From Mactra quadrangularis (Eukaryota > Mollusca > Bivalvia > Venerida > Mactridae): a DNA stretch of 64,000 nt. The notes under the pieces are model-generated. The model was not told the origin of the DNA. It did not search any database and was given only the letters and a program-made list of their open reading frames with translations. The stretch lies in assembly GCA_025267735.1 (NCBI GenBank), contig CM046299.1, forward strand, positions 37,152,887 to 37,216,886, given 5' to 3'. Positions 62,491 to 64,000 of the stretch are shown piece after piece (position 1 is the first letter of the stretch; every line of letters starts with the position of its first letter). The position numbers and the translations under genes were made by a program.

Positions 62491-64000
62491 AGTCACACGT
62501 ATAAAAAATAATTTGTTGTTTTTTATAAAAAATTAGTGCATGCATATATAATTCATATAGGATAAATTGTACGTCCATTTTGGGAACCTATTTAAAAAAT
62601 TAAAAGTGCAAAACATGTCTTGTTTACATAATTGGTTTATAGTCTTCGAGGGCTATATTTATGGTAGAATTGTACTACTCAGATACAAGCCACTGTAAAT
62701 GCAATCCCCGTAAACAGATATCCTGTAGAGCACTGGCGTACAGGATCTCTACTATCTCAATGGAGAGTCACGTCGAGATGACCTTTATGTCGACTAATCA
62801 ATGCGTAGCTTTCATCTAGACGAAACACTATTATTAACATTTAAAATTTGTAATGTCTATTTTAGACCAATGTTTGCAAGCTAACTTAACTATTATTCAA
62901 AGTATGCGATTGGACGGCTCATTCCAAATTGCGTGACGTAAACGATGTAAACAAGTTACGTATCATAACAATTTCGTCATTAATATTATGATGAGAAAAG
63001 GTCGTCTGAACGTGACCCTCGTTTGAAAAAGGTCAGATCTAAATGAGCGAGTGGAAAATTTTAGATCGGGTTTTAATCAGATTGCTCAAAATGGAAAATG
63101 TAAAAATACAGATACCTATTGATAAATACTCATTTTTAATTATTTTCAAGCTCATTAAGTGAAATCTAAAGCAATCTTACACCGATATAGAAGAGAATAA
63201 TCTATTTAATCAATCATTTACCATAATTTTAAAATATTTCTATGATTGACATTCCATTCAATCTTTAATGGTTATAAAGATACATCAAACATTAAAAATC
63301 TCTAAGCATTATTTGTGTCATTGTATAAAATTTGACTTTTTGTTATTGTTACAATTTACGATAAATACATCGATATGGAAACACTTAGTCAATCTGATTG
63401 ATTTCTTCGAGAAGCCCGGAGAGCTTTGATGCTGTACTAAATCCATAAATATCTATGATTTGTTGGACATTCCTGCTTTAAACATTCGGAAGTTAGCTTA
63501 AATAAATCATAAATAGTTAAAACGTTCTATCAAATAGACATAATCGTAATAGGTTTGTCATCTAAAAATGAATTTTAACAATTGAAAGCAAATTAAACTG
63601 CAACTGATAGATATAACTAGTAAACGTTGGATAGGACCAACTAACCAAGTGACATTTACTATGTACATGTACGAAATGTAATTGTTTCGAGATGTAATTT
63701 AATTGTAATTTTCACTTATGATAATAAAATGTTTGTATTACTAAACGCAAATGCTAAGAAATAGCGTTCGCAGATCCAGTTCTGTCCATTGTCCGAACGC
63801 ATGTTCATTTGATGCTGACGTGTTTTCAAATATACCAGTAATGCTATGTACGTGGTACATGTAAACACTGACACATAATTTCTGCATCGAGTACATGCTG
63901 TTTTTGTAATACATGTGATTAGTAAGAGCATTTTTAGCACTCAATGAATTTTCTAGTATGCATTCATACAAATACTGAGGAATTGCATTTATTAACATAA
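62491..64000. other. Right edge of window, nothing recognised
   Basis: The exon for the first half of CTLD 1 should lie upstream on the minus strand. I found no candidate with a donor and a CTLD-like frame here, so it probably lies beyond 64000. Confidence 0.55.

Overview
This is a eukaryotic, animal window, about 64 kb and AT-rich. It most likely comes from a bivalve mollusc. The basis is the mix of intron-rich genes, an MDM2 orthologue, a large CTLD/WSC/sushi lectin-type gene, tRNA-derived SINEs ending in AACAAACAAA, and dispersed repeats carrying TGACCTTGACCTTTGACCC and GACGGACG. The last point rests on general familiarity with such genomes and was not searched. All convincingly coding exons are on the minus strand.

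Left part (about 3.3-29 kb, minus): a complete MDM2/MDM4-type p53 regulator. Nine coding exons join with consistent splice phases into a 693-residue protein: SWIB p53-binding domain, basic and Ser-rich linker, acidic region, RanBP2-type zinc finger, and a C-terminal RING of canonical length. A non-coding 5' exon with a GC box and a p53-response-element-like 20-mer lies near 28.9 kb. The 10.7 kb intron before the penultimate exon holds two tandem arrays and some apparent exons of a second minus-strand gene (about 9.9-14.8 kb). One of these exons is PWWP-like, but the gene's structure could not be closed. Array 1 is at 4.9-8.6 kb; its roughly 145 bp monomers are organised into an exact 642-643 bp higher-order unit, and each monomer carries nuclear-receptor half-sites. 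Array 2 is a roughly 103 bp satellite at 11.1-13.4 kb.

Middle (29-33 kb): mostly non-coding, with a near-perfect 94 bp palindrome and one weak plus-strand first-exon candidate (MADRQSSK).

Right part (33.0-62.3 kb, minus; 5' end outside the window or not found): the last 23 exons (about 1452 codons) of a secreted modular protein. Reading 5' to 3', it has repeating blocks of C-type lectin domain, WSC domain and a roughly 40-residue Cys-Cys mini-domain. These are followed by a discoidin (F5/8C) domain, one more WSC, two sushi domains and a terminal PAN-like domain, with no transmembrane segment before the stop. Nearly all exons are phase 1-1, as expected for exon shuffling and tandem duplication. 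Inside one of its introns, on the same strand, sits a complete four-exon atypical Rho-family GTPase gene (36.86-40.72 kb).

The introns are rich in mobile elements: several SINE copies (two with target-site duplications, one with a twin-priming-like inversion), a 5'-truncated LINE with an open RT C-terminal frame, an older LINE remnant, and at least five families of MITE-like or foldback elements, some lying within 10-30 bp of exons. No rRNA, genuine tRNA gene, CRISPR array or prokaryotic feature was seen.
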